Notes: generated by a model not told the origin, from the sequence alone. A stretch of 64,000 nucleotides of DNA from Mobilitalea torta (GCF_050433395.1 NZ_JBNPXH010000002.1:372001-436000); one strand, 5' to 3'. Positions 1 through 9,294 are shown, numbered from the stretch's first letter. Translations and numbers: made by a program.

Positions 1-1339
1 GTATATTAATATACTTCTCTATAAAATTCATCTCCTCCATTACCGTAATGCGGTCCTCACCCCAGGTCATGCTCTTTCGGAACAAGATTGCCAGCTCTCC
101 GATGATGCCGGCCGTCTCCGTCTCATTTTTAATCAGGCTGCGCATTCGGATGGTCTCCAGAGTATTGAAAAGAAAGTGGGGATTCACCTGGCTCTGGATG
201 GCCTGAAGCTCCGCCTGCTTCTTGGAGAGTTCCAGGGCCTGCTTCTCGGCATTTCTTTTAAATACCACTTCAATCAGCTCCTTGATCCGAAGCACCATCA
301 GATTGTAATTACGCACCACCCTGCCGATCTCATCCTCTCCCTCCAGACAATCGATCACCTCAAACTGCTCCTGCTCCACCTTGCTCAGGTAGGCGGATAC
401 AATGGTCAGCCGATGGGAGATGGATTTGCCGATGAGATAAATTAACAGGCTGGGCACAAGAAAATCCAGCAGTATCAGATAGAGGATGCCCTTATTCTGA
501 ACCAGGACATACCAGAAGGGAGTACTCTTGGCATAGATTAACACCTCCCACTCCTCATTGCTGCTCTTGAAGCTCCGGCTCATGGCAGGCTGCAGGCCAT
601 CCAGGGTGCCTGACACCTCGAATGCCTTCATGCCGCTGGTATTGGGCTGATTGGAGAACAGGATATAGTCCCGGTTCCGGACATAGATGGCGGCGTCAAT
701 CTTCTCATTCTGAACATCCACCAGCATTTCATTATAATTGATATCAATCTTCAGAATTTTCTCTACCTTCTCTCCGAAATAATCCAGATTCCTTATGATG
801 CTTATGGTTCTGCAGGAGCCGCTGCCCGGAATGAATTTCTTCATCTCATCATAGTAGATGTATATAAAAATATCCCTTCCGCTTGCCTTAAACTCCTTGT
901 ACCACTCAAAATCCCTGGCGGATTTGAAGGTAGAAATCTTACCGCCTCCGATCATGGTGTCATTGTCCGCAAAGATTTCAATCTTGCTCAGCATGCCATA
1001 ATTATAGTTATAGCTCAGACTGTTATTATTCAGAAGCTTGCTGTATTCATCATAGTAGGCATTATAACTGGAGTAATTCCGGTTCAGAAATTTATCCAGG
1101 GAGCTGTCGGTATACATATTATTGGTAAACAGGATGCAGTCCTCGATATTCTCCTTCAGATTATATTCCACACGCTCCATGGCATGTCCCAGATCCCTCA
1201 TCTGGCTTTCCCGGTAATTGGAATTGACGGTGTACATGATAATGGCATCCGTCAGAATAATCGGAATCAGCACACAGAAGGTATATACCAGCAACAGCTT
1301 GCTTCTGATTTTTAAATTATTAAAATGTAATTTTATCAT
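1..1339 (-). CDS. YesM-type sensor histidine kinase (partial, 3' end outside window)
   Basis: The protein starts MIKLHFNNLKIRSK at 1339, after a GGGAGAAG ribosome site, and is still open at base 1, so the ATPase domain is missing. In order I see an N-terminal membrane segment (about residues 12-32), an extracellular sensor region of about 250 residues, a second membrane segment, a HAMP-like linker, and the His_kinase phosphoacceptor region with the typical VNPHFLFNTLETIRMRS motif. Kinases of this type usually pair with an AraC-type YesN regulator and control sugar uptake and glycan genes. The partner would lie to the left, outside the window. Family assignment is firm; the signal sensed is unknown. 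Confidence 0.9.
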   Translation of the reverse strand, partial: MIKLHFNNLKIRSKLLLVYTFCVLIPIILTDAIIMYTVNSNYRESQMRDLGHAMERVEYNLKENIEDCILFTNNMYTDSSLDKFLNRNYSSYNAYYDEYSKLLNNNSLSYNYNYGMLSKIEIFADNDTMIGGGKISTFKSARDFEWYKEFKASGRDIFIYIYYDEMKKFIPGSGSCRTISIIRNLDYFGEKVEKILKIDINYNEMLVDVQNEKIDAAIYVRNRDYILFSNQPNTSGMKAFEVSGTLDGLQPAMSRSFKSSNEEWEVLIYAKSTPFWYVLVQNKGILYLILLDFLVPSLLIYLIGKSISHRLTIVSAYLSKVEQEQFEVIDCLEGEDEIGRVVRNYNLMVLRIKELIEVVFKRNAEKQALELSKKQAELQAIQSQVNPHFLFNTLETIRMRSLIKNETETAGIIGELAILFRKSMTWGEDRITVMEEMNFIEKYINI

Positions 1340-1418
1340 CTTCTCCCTGCCCCCAGATACTTCCTTTGTTACCAAATATAGTTTAACACATTTTGTATTG
1401 CAGGTAAACTAAATATAA

Positions 1419-1451
1419 AACCTGCCCTCCGATATACGAAGAGAGCAGGTT
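1419..1451 (-). terminator. Terminator after the diguanylate cyclase
   Basis: The inverted repeat AACCTGC...GCAGGTT is extended by CTC/GAG and followed on the minus strand by TTATATTT. It sits 48 bases after the stop of the diguanylate cyclase and before the sensor kinase, so it separates the two. Confidence 0.6.
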
Positions 1452-1498
1452 CCGGTTCAATGTCTATATTCTTTTTCCAATCCTTTTCTTCCGGCTTC

Positions 1499-3016
1499 TC
1501 ACAGGCTTGTGTCCTTCCCGTCATACAGGCTGATCTGGTTGCGGCCTCTGCTCTTAGAGAGGTATAACGCCTTATCCGCCTGCGCCAGCATGCCTTCCAG
1601 TGTCTGTCCGTCATCGGAAGTACAGCAGGCGATTCCGATACTGACCGTAACGCCGACCCTCTGCTCATGGCAGCGAATTATCATGCCCCCGACAGTTTTA
1701 CGGAATTCTTCCGCCGTCCCTGCCGCCTGTTCCCCGGAGATATTTTCAAGGAGCACCGCAAATTCCTCACCCCCATAGCGGCCAACAATATCATCCTGAT
1801 AGAAATGATTCCTTGCCGCAGCGGCAACGGCTTTCAGCACGGCATCGCCACAAGGATGGCCATAGGTATCATTCACCTGTTTGAACCGATCCAGATCAAT
1901 CATCAGGAGGGCAAAGTCCATCCCCTGCGCTTTGCCCTTCTCCAGCGCTTCTTCCGCAAGGCCAAAAAAGGTGCCCCGGTTGTAAAGCCCGGTCAATGCA
2001 TCCATGGTGGCCTGACGCTGAAGGCTCTCAAGCAGTCTGTTTTCCACCGTGACATTCCGGAAGACGACGCATACGCCGCTGTCCTTTGTGCCGTGAAGGA
2101 TGGGATTCTGGGTAATCTTATAATGCTGTTCCTCCCCGTTCGCCCTGATCCGCAGCTCTCCCTCCCGCTTAAAGTCCCGTATCCGCTCTATGGATTCGCC
2201 GGAGCTCATAGCGGAGAGCTCCGGAAACAGCCGCCTGGCCGACAGATTTGCATCCAGGAAGTGAAAATCATCATCACATACAATGAAGGCATCCTCCAGC
2301 TCATCCATTACCTGGGCACGGGCCAGCGGAAGTATGTCCAGCAGATTATGCGCCAAAGCCGCATAAAGGAGCACTGCCATGGAGGTAACATAAGCGATGG
2401 GCGTCAGATCGTAGCTGCCGTCACCGCCTAAAAAAACGAAGGATGCGTTGGCGGCAAGGGGCAGCACCCACCCGGTAAGAAGCACAAGGCTTTGCCGCCT
2501 TTGCTGCTTGCCGCCGTGCCGGATCCGTCCGATAATGAGCCGGAGACTCAAAAGAATGCAGATATAATTAAGGGCCGTACCTAAATAATAGGTAATGCCG
2601 TCCGTGTGCTGGACACTGGCTATATATCCGTTGGTGCTATACCATATCTCGGGGTAATGGAGCCGCACAAGGGGAAATGCCTGCAAAGCCAGCATCGAAA
2701 GAACCGGGATTACAAAAAGCAGGGTATGCTGCAGCGGGGTAAATCTCTTTTTCCCATAAAACTCTCTGTAAAACAGATAGGTCAGCGGCATAATAAACGG
2801 TGCTCCCATATACTGGACACGGACACCGTAAAAAGCCGTTTCCAGCGTACCTGCCGTAATCTCCAGCAGATTTCCGAAGACAAAGAAGAGATTGGCGATG
2901 GAGAGAAGAATCAGAAAAAAGGATTTTTCAACAGTATGCTTGACGATAGCATATACCATCAACATCGCCGTGACCGCTACCGACAGCATAATTGCTAAAA
3001 CAAATATATTCGGCAT
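1499..3016 (-). CDS. Membrane diguanylate cyclase (7TM histidine-kinase-like N-terminus, PAS, GGDEF)
   Basis: This 505-residue protein begins after a GAGGAGG site. Residues 1-220 hold about seven hydrophobic helices, resembling the 7TM N-terminal domain of histidine kinases. Residues about 225-340 look like a PAS fold, followed by the linker RQATMDALTGLYNRGTF and a GGDEF domain with the active-site motif GGEEF (near residue 420). Such enzymes make cyclic di-GMP from two GTP at the membrane. The inhibitory I-site position five residues before GGEEF reads YQDD instead of RxxD, so product inhibition may be weak or lost. No EAL or HD-GYP domain is fused, and no cyclic-di-GMP riboswitch is visible nearby. 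Confidence 0.92.
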   Translation of the reverse strand: MPNIFVLAIMLSVAVTAMLMVYAIVKHTVEKSFFLILLSIANLFFVFGNLLEITAGTLETAFYGVRVQYMGAPFIMPLTYLFYREFYGKKRFTPLQHTLLFVIPVLSMLALQAFPLVRLHYPEIWYSTNGYIASVQHTDGITYYLGTALNYICILLSLRLIIGRIRHGGKQQRRQSLVLLTGWVLPLAANASFVFLGGDGSYDLTPIAYVTSMAVLLYAALAHNLLDILPLARAQVMDELEDAFIVCDDDFHFLDANLSARRLFPELSAMSSGESIERIRDFKREGELRIRANGEEQHYKITQNPILHGTKDSGVCVVFRNVTVENRLLESLQRQATMDALTGLYNRGTFFGLAEEALEKGKAQGMDFALLMIDLDRFKQVNDTYGHPCGDAVLKAVAAAARNHFYQDDIVGRYGGEEFAVLLENISGEQAAGTAEEFRKTVGGMIIRCHEQRVGVTVSIGIACCTSDDGQTLEGMLAQADKALYLSKSRGRNQISLYDGKDTSL

Positions 3017-3146
3017 AAATTACCTCCTCGCCTGTAAATAGAATCCACGTCCGCACTATTGGCCTTCTGGATCTTGTCCAGAGTATTCCTTAGACACTTT
3101 TGATCTATATCGATATTTTTCGACTTTTTGCAACAGACCCCATTCA

Positions 3147-5651
3147 TCAAAATTTTCTTAATACCAGCTCGCTTCTTGAATGAATCTCCAATTTACTGTA
3201 TACTCTGCCCAGCGTCGATTTCACAGTTTTTTCCGATATATACAGCTTAGCCGCAATCTCCTTTGCGCTCATTCTCTTTTTGGCAAGCAGCGCAATTTCC
3301 CTTTCTCTTGGGGTCAGAGGGGATTGGTTCTGGAGAAGGGCCTTTTTGATCATGGCGACGCCGTTTGCATGGCGTTTGCAAAGCGAGAGTAAAACCGTGA
3401 AGCTGCCGGACGGTATTTCTTCCTTAATACTGCGCCTATTCAGCCCGGCAAGAAGATCCGCCATGCATTCATGATCGGCAAAGGGAAGACAGACCTGATC
3501 CGGAAGAGCTATATCAAGAGCTTCTTTTAAATATCTCCCTGCTTCCAAATTATCTCCGCTGTTATACTTTGCAACCGCAAGGAAGATGAGGCAGTACATC
3601 TGCGGCATCCTGTATTTGATCTTAACATCCGTCTTCCTCAGAGTATCTAAGGCAAGCTGACTGACGGCGTACAGTTCGTGATACCTCTTGTCGATCAGCA
3701 GCAGCCTGAAATGCAGTATCTCTGCAAAGGGAACAACCGGGATATACAGTGACTTACGGATGCCCTCCATGTCATAAAGCCAGGGCGCGACATAATCCTT
3801 AATCCCCAGAAGGAGGCTGATAATTGACATGCACATATCCACCATACGGCGTATGACGGCATCCGGATGCTCCACCGCATACCTTTGGATATTCCCCATG
3901 GCGGCATAGAAACTTTCCGTGTCTCCCCGCAGGATAAAAACCCTGGCAAGACAGAGCTCGGCATAAATACAGATGCTGAGCTGCTTGCTAATACGTGCCT
4001 CATAGAGAGCTTTATGACAGAGAATCTCCGCCTCGCCATCCTCTCCCCGTACCAGCATGGCCTCCGCCCGGATCAGGTGTCCGAGACCGGCGCTTTGTCC
4101 TCTGCTGAATTTGCGGTAGAGGGGTTTCAGCTCATCGACGCCTCGGAGCATTTCATCCATCCCGCCGGATTCACGCCAAAACATCCCGACAGCAGTAGGA
4201 AAAACCGACGGCCAGGGCAGACTGTTTTCCACGATATCCGGTGAATCTCCCCAAATCCTGCTGACCGCATCATAGGCTTCCCGTATTTTAGAAAGATCGT
4301 TGAATTTTCCCAGAGCTTCCAGCAAGATCAATTCACCGGTTAATCTTCGCACCTCCTCCTGTGTATAATCATTTTCCCTTCGAAGCAGGCATTGGAGCAG
4401 TCCGCACAGCTTTTCGTACAACTCCCGGTATCCGTTCAGCAGGGCGGAACGGGCAAAGACAATCACTGTAAAGGGGTGTTTGCATAATCTTTCTTCCGGG
4501 CATTCCCGCAGAACAGCTGCAAAAACCTCTTCTTCACAATCCTCCTCTTTTTGCGCGTCCAGATATTGGCGTGTGAAGGGCAGTGACAGGATCGCATCAA
4601 AGTCTCCCACCTGATAGAAGAACTTTGTGGCCAGACAATATTCCCCCATGGCGGCACAGGACAAACCGGCTTTATAAAATATCTGCTTTTGATATTCCTT
4701 TGACTGATAGAACTCGAACCGGTTCCGCAGATAATCCAGTAAAATGCTGTGTATGATAAACAGCCTTTTATCCGGTAGGAAACGTATAAAATCACTGGTT
4801 TTAAGCCGTACCTCAATGCTGCCCGGCACCGCTTCCCGGTCCAGCATTGCGACTGCCTGGCGTGCCGTAAAGCTGTCAAAGACCGATACTCTCAGAAGAA
4901 AATCTTTTTCCGAGGGGACCAGTCGGTTCCAAATGGCTGTTTCCACCAATTCTTCAATGCCGGAGGAAGGGACAAAGGAACCTGTTTCCTTGTAATTGAT
5001 CAGCTGCAGACGGATGGCGGATATCCAGCCCTCTGTAGTCTTATAGATATTCTCCAGTTCTCCCTCGGCGAGCCGGAAGCCCTCCATACGAAACAGGCTG
5101 AAGATTCCCTCCCGGTCAAAAAAGAAGGCAGGCGCGCCGATCCGGTAGATATTGTTATTATGTACGGAGGGACGCTCTCTGGAATCCAGCTGCTGTGTAA
5201 TGAATATCATATGCAGGCCGGGATTTTCATGCATGGAAAAAACATTGATCAGCTCCCGATGTATGTCAAAATTAATCAGATGGTAATTATCAATTACCAG
5301 ATAGGTTTTTCTCCTGCATTTCAGGTTTTTAAGATATGCCTTCATGGAGAACAGAGTCTCCATGGTGGGTATCTTCAAGGTCTTCATATCGTCGGCTGCT
5401 TTGCTGTTTATTCCCGCAAACAGCCCGCAGATTTCCGCCCAGGCCAGGGATGCCGGCTCTCCAAGGCAGGTGTACCATTCACAGGCTGCCTGGGGATGCT
5501 CGTTTCGTAAATACTCCCTGACGGCTGTTGTTTTTCCAAATCCGCCGGGTGCCTCAATAACAGTCAATGGATATTGTGATATTGGCCTAAGCCTGGCTTT
5601 GAGCTTATCCGGAAAATAATATTTTTTTTGTACATCTGTTATTGGGCACAT
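3147..5651 (-). CDS. MalT-like ATP-dependent LuxR-family transcriptional regulator
   Basis: An 834-residue protein if started at the ATG at 5651, which follows GGAGGAAACAAG; an in-frame ATG 156 bases upstream has no ribosome site. It carries a STAND-type Walker A (APGGFGKTT, about residues 34-42), a hydrophobic Walker B strand (TYLVIDNY), a long helical TPR-like middle region, and a C-terminal LuxR helix-turn-helix with LTPREREIALLA and AKLYISEKTVKSTL. This is the MalT layout: ligand and ATP drive oligomerisation and promoter activation. The inducer is unknown. It is followed 130 bases downstream by the diguanylate cyclase on the same strand, so that gene is a possible target. Confidence 0.9.
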   Translation of the reverse strand: MCPITDVQKKYYFPDKLKARLRPISQYPLTVIEAPGGFGKTTAVREYLRNEHPQAACEWYTCLGEPASLAWAEICGLFAGINSKAADDMKTLKIPTMETLFSMKAYLKNLKCRRKTYLVIDNYHLINFDIHRELINVFSMHENPGLHMIFITQQLDSRERPSVHNNNIYRIGAPAFFFDREGIFSLFRMEGFRLAEGELENIYKTTEGWISAIRLQLINYKETGSFVPSSGIEELVETAIWNRLVPSEKDFLLRVSVFDSFTARQAVAMLDREAVPGSIEVRLKTSDFIRFLPDKRLFIIHSILLDYLRNRFEFYQSKEYQKQIFYKAGLSCAAMGEYCLATKFFYQVGDFDAILSLPFTRQYLDAQKEEDCEEEVFAAVLRECPEERLCKHPFTVIVFARSALLNGYRELYEKLCGLLQCLLRRENDYTQEEVRRLTGELILLEALGKFNDLSKIREAYDAVSRIWGDSPDIVENSLPWPSVFPTAVGMFWRESGGMDEMLRGVDELKPLYRKFSRGQSAGLGHLIRAEAMLVRGEDGEAEILCHKALYEARISKQLSICIYAELCLARVFILRGDTESFYAAMGNIQRYAVEHPDAVIRRMVDMCMSIISLLLGIKDYVAPWLYDMEGIRKSLYIPVVPFAEILHFRLLLIDKRYHELYAVSQLALDTLRKTDVKIKYRMPQMYCLIFLAVAKYNSGDNLEAGRYLKEALDIALPDQVCLPFADHECMADLLAGLNRRSIKEEIPSGSFTVLLSLCKRHANGVAMIKKALLQNQSPLTPREREIALLAKKRMSAKEIAAKLYISEKTVKSTLGRVYSKLEIHSRSELVLRKF

Positions 5652-5917
5652 CTTGTTTCCTCCGATCCCATGGGGAGAATATATCGGTCCGTTTATGATT
5701 GTTAATAGGAATGTAATTCTTATATTACCACAATTTATGACATCTTTCAGCAATAAATATTTTTTCTTTGCGACTTTTGACACATTTGTGTACCAATTTG
5801 TTAACAAAAATTCTTTATTCTATCCATATCTATATCATAAGTCTCCTATATACTGGTAACAGATAGTGAATATTATATATTTTCACTCTCCTCCTCCCTA
5901 CATTATAAATATATTAA

Positions 5918-5951
5918 GAGGGTGCTCCGGTTTCTTGTACCGGGCACCCTC
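5918..5951. terminator. Bidirectional rho-independent terminator
   Basis: GAGGGTGC and GCACCCTC pair with additional CCGG/CCGG pairing inside, followed by TTTCTATTT on the plus strand. It lies upstream of the LuxR-type regulator and so shields that gene from read-through out of the mazF operon. Confidence 0.7.
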
Positions 5952-6103
5952 TTTCTATTTCTCATCATTGATATTTCATACTTTCTTTTTCCTTTTTAGT
6001 TTTATTTTATAAACTCTTCACAGTGTGTACACATTTTCTCCGTATAATGAAATCCATAGACAGTGATAAAACACTTTCTACTCCCACCCTATTATACGCT
6101 ATG

Positions 6104-6129
6104 GTCATACGGCTCCCCTGCCGTATGAC
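6104..6129. repeat. Perfect 10-bp hairpin beside the mazF terminator
   Basis: GTCATACGGC and GCCGTATGAC form a perfect 10-bp stem with a six-base loop TCCCCT. It abuts the terminator at 6130 with no gap, giving two hairpins in tandem. Confidence 0.75.
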
Positions 6130-6157
6130 AAAAAGGAACCCGCAAGGGTTCCTTTTT
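6130..6157. terminator. Strong terminator of the rex-mazF operon
   Basis: AAAAAGGAACCC and GGGTTCCTTTTT form a perfect 12-bp stem closed by a GCAA tetraloop, with T-runs on both strands. It lies 19 bases beyond the mazF stop codon. Confidence 0.9.
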
Positions 6158-6176
6158 CGTGACTATACGTTGCCAC

Positions 6177-6536
6177 CTACATTCTAAAATATGTATCCAA
6201 AGAAAAGCTGATGATTAAGGCTCGATCAATTTTCTTTAATACATCCCGGTCCAGATGACAAACCTTCTCTTTTAATCTGGATTTATCAATGGTTCTCACC
6301 TGTTCCAACAAAATAACAGAATCTTTCACAATTCCATATTTTTCAGCATCCAGCTCCACATGGGTGGGCAGCTTTGCTTTATTCATTTTCGACGTAATGG
6401 CCGCGCAGATAACCGTAGGGCTATGTTTATTCCCGGTATCATTCTGAATAATCAGTACAGGTCTGACACCGCCCTGCTCCGATCCTACTACCGGCCGTAA
6501 GTCCGCATAAAAGATATCTCCTCGTTTGATAACCAC
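6177..6536 (-). CDS. mazF: PemK/MazF-family mRNA interferase (EndoA-like), no antitoxin gene adjacent
   Basis: The family's conserved start VVIKRGDIFYADLRPV is reached from a GTG at 6536, spaced behind GGAGTGTGAATAAA, giving 119 residues, close to the usual 116 of Bacillus EndoA. The motifs GSEQGGVRPVLIIQND and QVRTIDKSRL are typical of this sequence-specific endoribonuclease. A longer reading from an ATG at 6578 would add 14 unconserved residues. It is the last gene of the rex operon, 77 bases after nnr. In most Firmicutes a mazE antitoxin gene directly precedes it; here the gap cannot hold one. Confidence 0.93.
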   Translation of the reverse strand: MVIKRGDIFYADLRPVVGSEQGGVRPVLIIQNDTGNKHSPTVICAAITSKMNKAKLPTHVELDAEKYGIVKDSVILLEQVRTIDKSRLKEKVCHLDRDVLKKIDRALIISFSLDTYFRM

Positions 6537-6613
6537 TTTATTCACACTCCAATATTCGGCTACCCTTATTATTGCCATTTTCTTCGTGTGTATTCCATAA
6601 AGTGTATAAGTTT

Positions 6614-8161
6614 TCAGAATTTATTCAGTATTTTTTCAATGGAAGCCGCAATATCTCCCGCCATCATGGAGTAAGCGCCCTTCTCCTTTGCCGCCGCATC
6701 TCCCGCCAGGCCGTGCAGATAAACCCCGAGGCAGGCCGCCTCATAGGATTCCATTCCCTGAGCGGCCAGAGCCGCTATTATCCCCGTAAGCACGTCACCG
6801 CTTCCGCCGGTTGCCATCCCATGATTGCCGGAGATATTCACATAAAATTTATGTCCGCAGGCAACTATGGTACGGGCATCCTTAACAGCATAAACACTCT
6901 TGCCGTTGTAGGAGATCTCCCTGACCGTTTCCATCAGATGATCCGTTACCTCCGTCAGGGTGCAGCCCAGCAGCCTGGAGAATTCCAGCAGATGAGGGGT
7001 AAAAATAATACGCCCGCTGACAAACTCTCCCAACAGCTCCATACGCTTCTGCCGTGAGTACCCGCCGCTGCCCATCCGATGATCCAGTTCTTCTGCGATT
7101 AAATTAATTCCGTCGGCATCCACAATTACCGGAACCTGTGCGTTCTGCAGTACCGTCTCCAGCAGGCCGCGCGAAACCGGCGAGATACCCAGCCCGGGTC
7201 CTGCTACAATTGCCGACGCCCACTTAATATCTGCCAGAAGCTGCTCCCGCAGTTCCTCCCCGCTTCTCCCGTCCTCGTCATAAGAGGCAAACAGTGCCTC
7301 CGGTATACCGGTCTGGAGGATAATCCGGTTGCATTCCGCCGTTACCACCTTTACCAGCCCCGCGCCGCTGCGATAAGCCGCCCGTGCGCTAAGATATGCC
7401 GCTCCCGCCATGCCTTTGCTTCCGGCAAGAATTAACACCTTTCCGTAGGTTCCTTTATGGCTATGGTTCTTTCTCACCGGCATTCTTGCCAGATCCTCCG
7501 CTTCGTAATAAAACGTATCAAGACATACCTGATTTGAAGCAACTTCCGGAAAACCAATATCCGCAACGGTTACCCTTCCTGCATAGTCAGCCCCCGGGTA
7601 AAGCAGGAGCCCAATTTTATGAAATCCGAAGGTTACCGTTTCATTCGCCTTCACGGCGGCATTTCTAATCTTACCGCCATCCGATGACACACCGGAGGGA
7701 ATATCAACGGAGTATACATAATTATCCAGCTCATTAATCTTTTGAATTATTTCCTCATATTCTCCGGAGACCGGCTTGGATAAACCGACTCCGAATACAG
7801 CGTCAATAATAATATTATATTCAGCAAGCTTGTTGGTGTTTTCTACCGGCACACCAACTTCCTCCGCCAATTGAAGCTGCTCCTCCATCTGCCGGGAGCG
7901 CTTCCCGGAATTACCTGTCAGAAGAATCGCCGCGTGATATCCCTTTCCCAGAAGAAGCCTGGCCGCCGCAACGCCATCCCCGCCATTATTGCCCGGGCCG
8001 CAAACCGCCAGAATCCGGTCCTCCCGGGTGATTTTGCTCTCCATCACTTCCACCAGCGCGCCTGCCGCCCTCTCCATCAGCTCCATCGCCGGTATTCCGA
8101 CTGTTTCAACCGTATAATCGTCGATCTTCTTCATAGCTGCCGCATTCAGCGCATACTTCAT
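6614..8161 (-). CDS. nnr: Bifunctional NAD(P)HX epimerase / ADP-dependent dehydratase
   Basis: This metabolite-repair enzyme recycles hydrated NADH and NADPH. The N-terminal epimerase domain (about residues 1-215) has GNNGGDGVAAARLLL and VDIPSGVSSDGG. The C-terminal dehydratase (about 225-515) has the ribokinase-like motifs GPGLG, VDADGIN, TPHLLEFSRL and GNHGMATGGSGDVLTG. The ATG at 8161 is eight bases behind AGGAGG; the ATG at 8167 is too close to it. It lies between acpS and mazF in one operon, an arrangement common in Firmicutes. All key motifs look intact. Confidence 0.96.
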   Translation of the reverse strand: MKYALNAAAMKKIDDYTVETVGIPAMELMERAAGALVEVMESKITREDRILAVCGPGNNGGDGVAAARLLLGKGYHAAILLTGNSGKRSRQMEEQLQLAEEVGVPVENTNKLAEYNIIIDAVFGVGLSKPVSGEYEEIIQKINELDNYVYSVDIPSGVSSDGGKIRNAAVKANETVTFGFHKIGLLLYPGADYAGRVTVADIGFPEVASNQVCLDTFYYEAEDLARMPVRKNHSHKGTYGKVLILAGSKGMAGAAYLSARAAYRSGAGLVKVVTAECNRIILQTGIPEALFASYDEDGRSGEELREQLLADIKWASAIVAGPGLGISPVSRGLLETVLQNAQVPVIVDADGINLIAEELDHRMGSGGYSRQKRMELLGEFVSGRIIFTPHLLEFSRLLGCTLTEVTDHLMETVREISYNGKSVYAVKDARTIVACGHKFYVNISGNHGMATGGSGDVLTGIIAALAAQGMESYEAACLGVYLHGLAGDAAAKEKGAYSMMAGDIAASIEKILNKF

Positions 8162-8260
8162 GGTCATGACCTCCTGTTCTCATCTTCCCGCATGCCGGTA
8201 TTCCATAACCAATCGCTGCTGCAAAAGCTCACCGCTGCTAAACGCCGCCGTTGAATCATA

Positions 8261-8629
8261 TTATTGCGGCAGCGTTTCTCCTACAACAAACGCGTTGGCA
8301 TATTCCCTGGTATTCGTTATGGACACATGGATTGCTGAAACCCCCTGCTCCTTCGCCAGCTCTTCCGCCCTTCCATGCAGCTTGACATAGGGCTTCCCTT
8401 CCGAGGTACGAAGCACCTCGATATCAATGGGGAAGAAGCCTCGAAAGCCGGTGCCCAGCATCTTGGCCACTGCCTCCTTAACGGCAAAATTATCGGCGGC
8501 CTTCCTGCTGTCCTCAGCGATCAGCGCTCTCTCCGGCTCCGTAAAGCACCGTTTAAGAAAGCCTTCCTTCCGGCAGGCCCTGCTTACCCGGTCAACCTCT
8601 ATCAAATCCACACCGATTCCTGTAATCAT
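8261..8629 (-). CDS. acpS: Holo-[acyl-carrier-protein] synthase
   Basis: A 122-residue protein that transfers 4'-phosphopantetheine from CoA to acyl carrier protein. The metal-binding start GIGVDLIEV and the FAVKEAVAKMLGTG motif are present. The usual SISH motif near the C-terminus reads SITNTREYA here, a mild departure. The start follows GGGAGAAGGGA. It sits 26 bases after the coiled-coil gene and 99 bases before nnr in the rex operon. Confidence 0.96.
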   Translation of the reverse strand: MITGIGVDLIEVDRVSRACRKEGFLKRCFTEPERALIAEDSRKAADNFAVKEAVAKMLGTGFRGFFPIDIEVLRTSEGKPYVKLHGRAEELAKEQGVSAIHVSITNTREYANAFVVGETLPQ

Positions 8630-8655
8630 TCCCTTCTCCCTTTCGGCAGATCTCC

Positions 8656-9267
8656 TTATTCTGTTTCATGCCCCTGATCAAAGGATTCCATAATTCCCGC
8701 GCCAAGAATATCATGCATGTATGTATAAATCAAAGAATTCTTCGTCTCCATATCCTGCTTCAGCAAAATCTTATTCCTAAGCTCCGCCCGGATCGCTACA
8801 ATCCACTGTGTAACCTCTTCAATTCTCGTCCTATTCTCTTCCAGTTCCTCATAGAAGACGGCAATACTTTCTGCCAGCAGTTCCTCGTTGGCCTCCTTGA
8901 TCAGATAGGGAAGCTCGGCTAATTCCTCTGTTGCATTCTCAATTTTCTCATTCAGTTCATTGATATACTGCTTATTCTTATCCTGCTTCTTTCCCTTTGC
9001 CTTTCCCATGGCACCGTCTTTGATGTCCATATTATCTACAATATCTTTTAACAGGCCGCTTTTCAGCCGCTTCATATCCTTAATATCATTGACCGCCTTA
9101 CCCTGCTTTTTGAGAAGCTCATTGACCCTTTTCTCCAGGTCCCGTATCTCATCCGTCTTATGGTCTTCCGTAAAAATCTCATGCCAGCGGGCATCCAGAG
9201 TAAGAATCGGTAATTTTTTATCTTTAACAATACTGATAAAGTCCGGCCTTCTATCTTTTTTACCCAT
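8656..9267 (-). CDS. Hypothetical coiled-coil protein between rex and acpS
   Basis: A 203-residue soluble protein that I cannot assign. It begins MGKKDRRPDFISIVKDKKLP and is then rich in Lys, Glu and Leu with heptad-like spacing from about residue 35 to 185, including a very basic stretch (GKAKGKKQDKNK). There is no signal peptide or membrane segment. Its position, 27 bases after rex and 26 before acpS, makes it an operon member. Its length and helical nature suggest a structural or partner role; nothing in the sequence shows an active site. Confidence 0.8.
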   Translation of the reverse strand: MGKKDRRPDFISIVKDKKLPILTLDARWHEIFTEDHKTDEIRDLEKRVNELLKKQGKAVNDIKDMKRLKSGLLKDIVDNMDIKDGAMGKAKGKKQDKNKQYINELNEKIENATEELAELPYLIKEANEELLAESIAVFYEELEENRTRIEEVTQWIVAIRAELRNKILLKQDMETKNSLIYTYMHDILGAGIMESFDQGHETE

Positions 9268-9294
9268 TCCGCCACCAATCCTCTCTGCTGCCAG

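Larger units (their letters stand above)
5652..6176. other. 525-bp intergenic region with three hairpins
   Basis: No supportable gene lies between the LuxR-type regulator start and the mazF stop. The stretch is AT-rich and holds one bidirectional terminator (5918-5951) and two adjacent hairpins (6104-6129 and 6130-6157). A TATAAT at 6043-6048 on the plus strand has no well-placed -35, so a small RNA ending at 6157 is possible but not shown. Confidence 0.6.

Noticed and set aside
1667..2431. 254-codon open frame opposite the diguanylate cyclase gene
   Set aside because: It is antisense to a gene with clear GGDEF homology, has no ribosome site and no family features.
3017..3146. Possible repeat end or riboswitch between the LuxR-type and diguanylate cyclase genes
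   Set aside because: A GTTGCAAAAA word resembles the R1 end, but there is no second end or interior match, and no cyclic-di-GMP aptamer pattern.
5652..5807. 52-residue N-terminal extension of the LuxR-type regulator
   Set aside because: The upstream ATG has no ribosome site, the extension is AT-rich and unconserved in character, and the ATG at 5651 has a good GGAGG site.
6537..6613. mazE antitoxin upstream of mazF
   Set aside because: The 77-base gap is too short and has no suitable start and frame.
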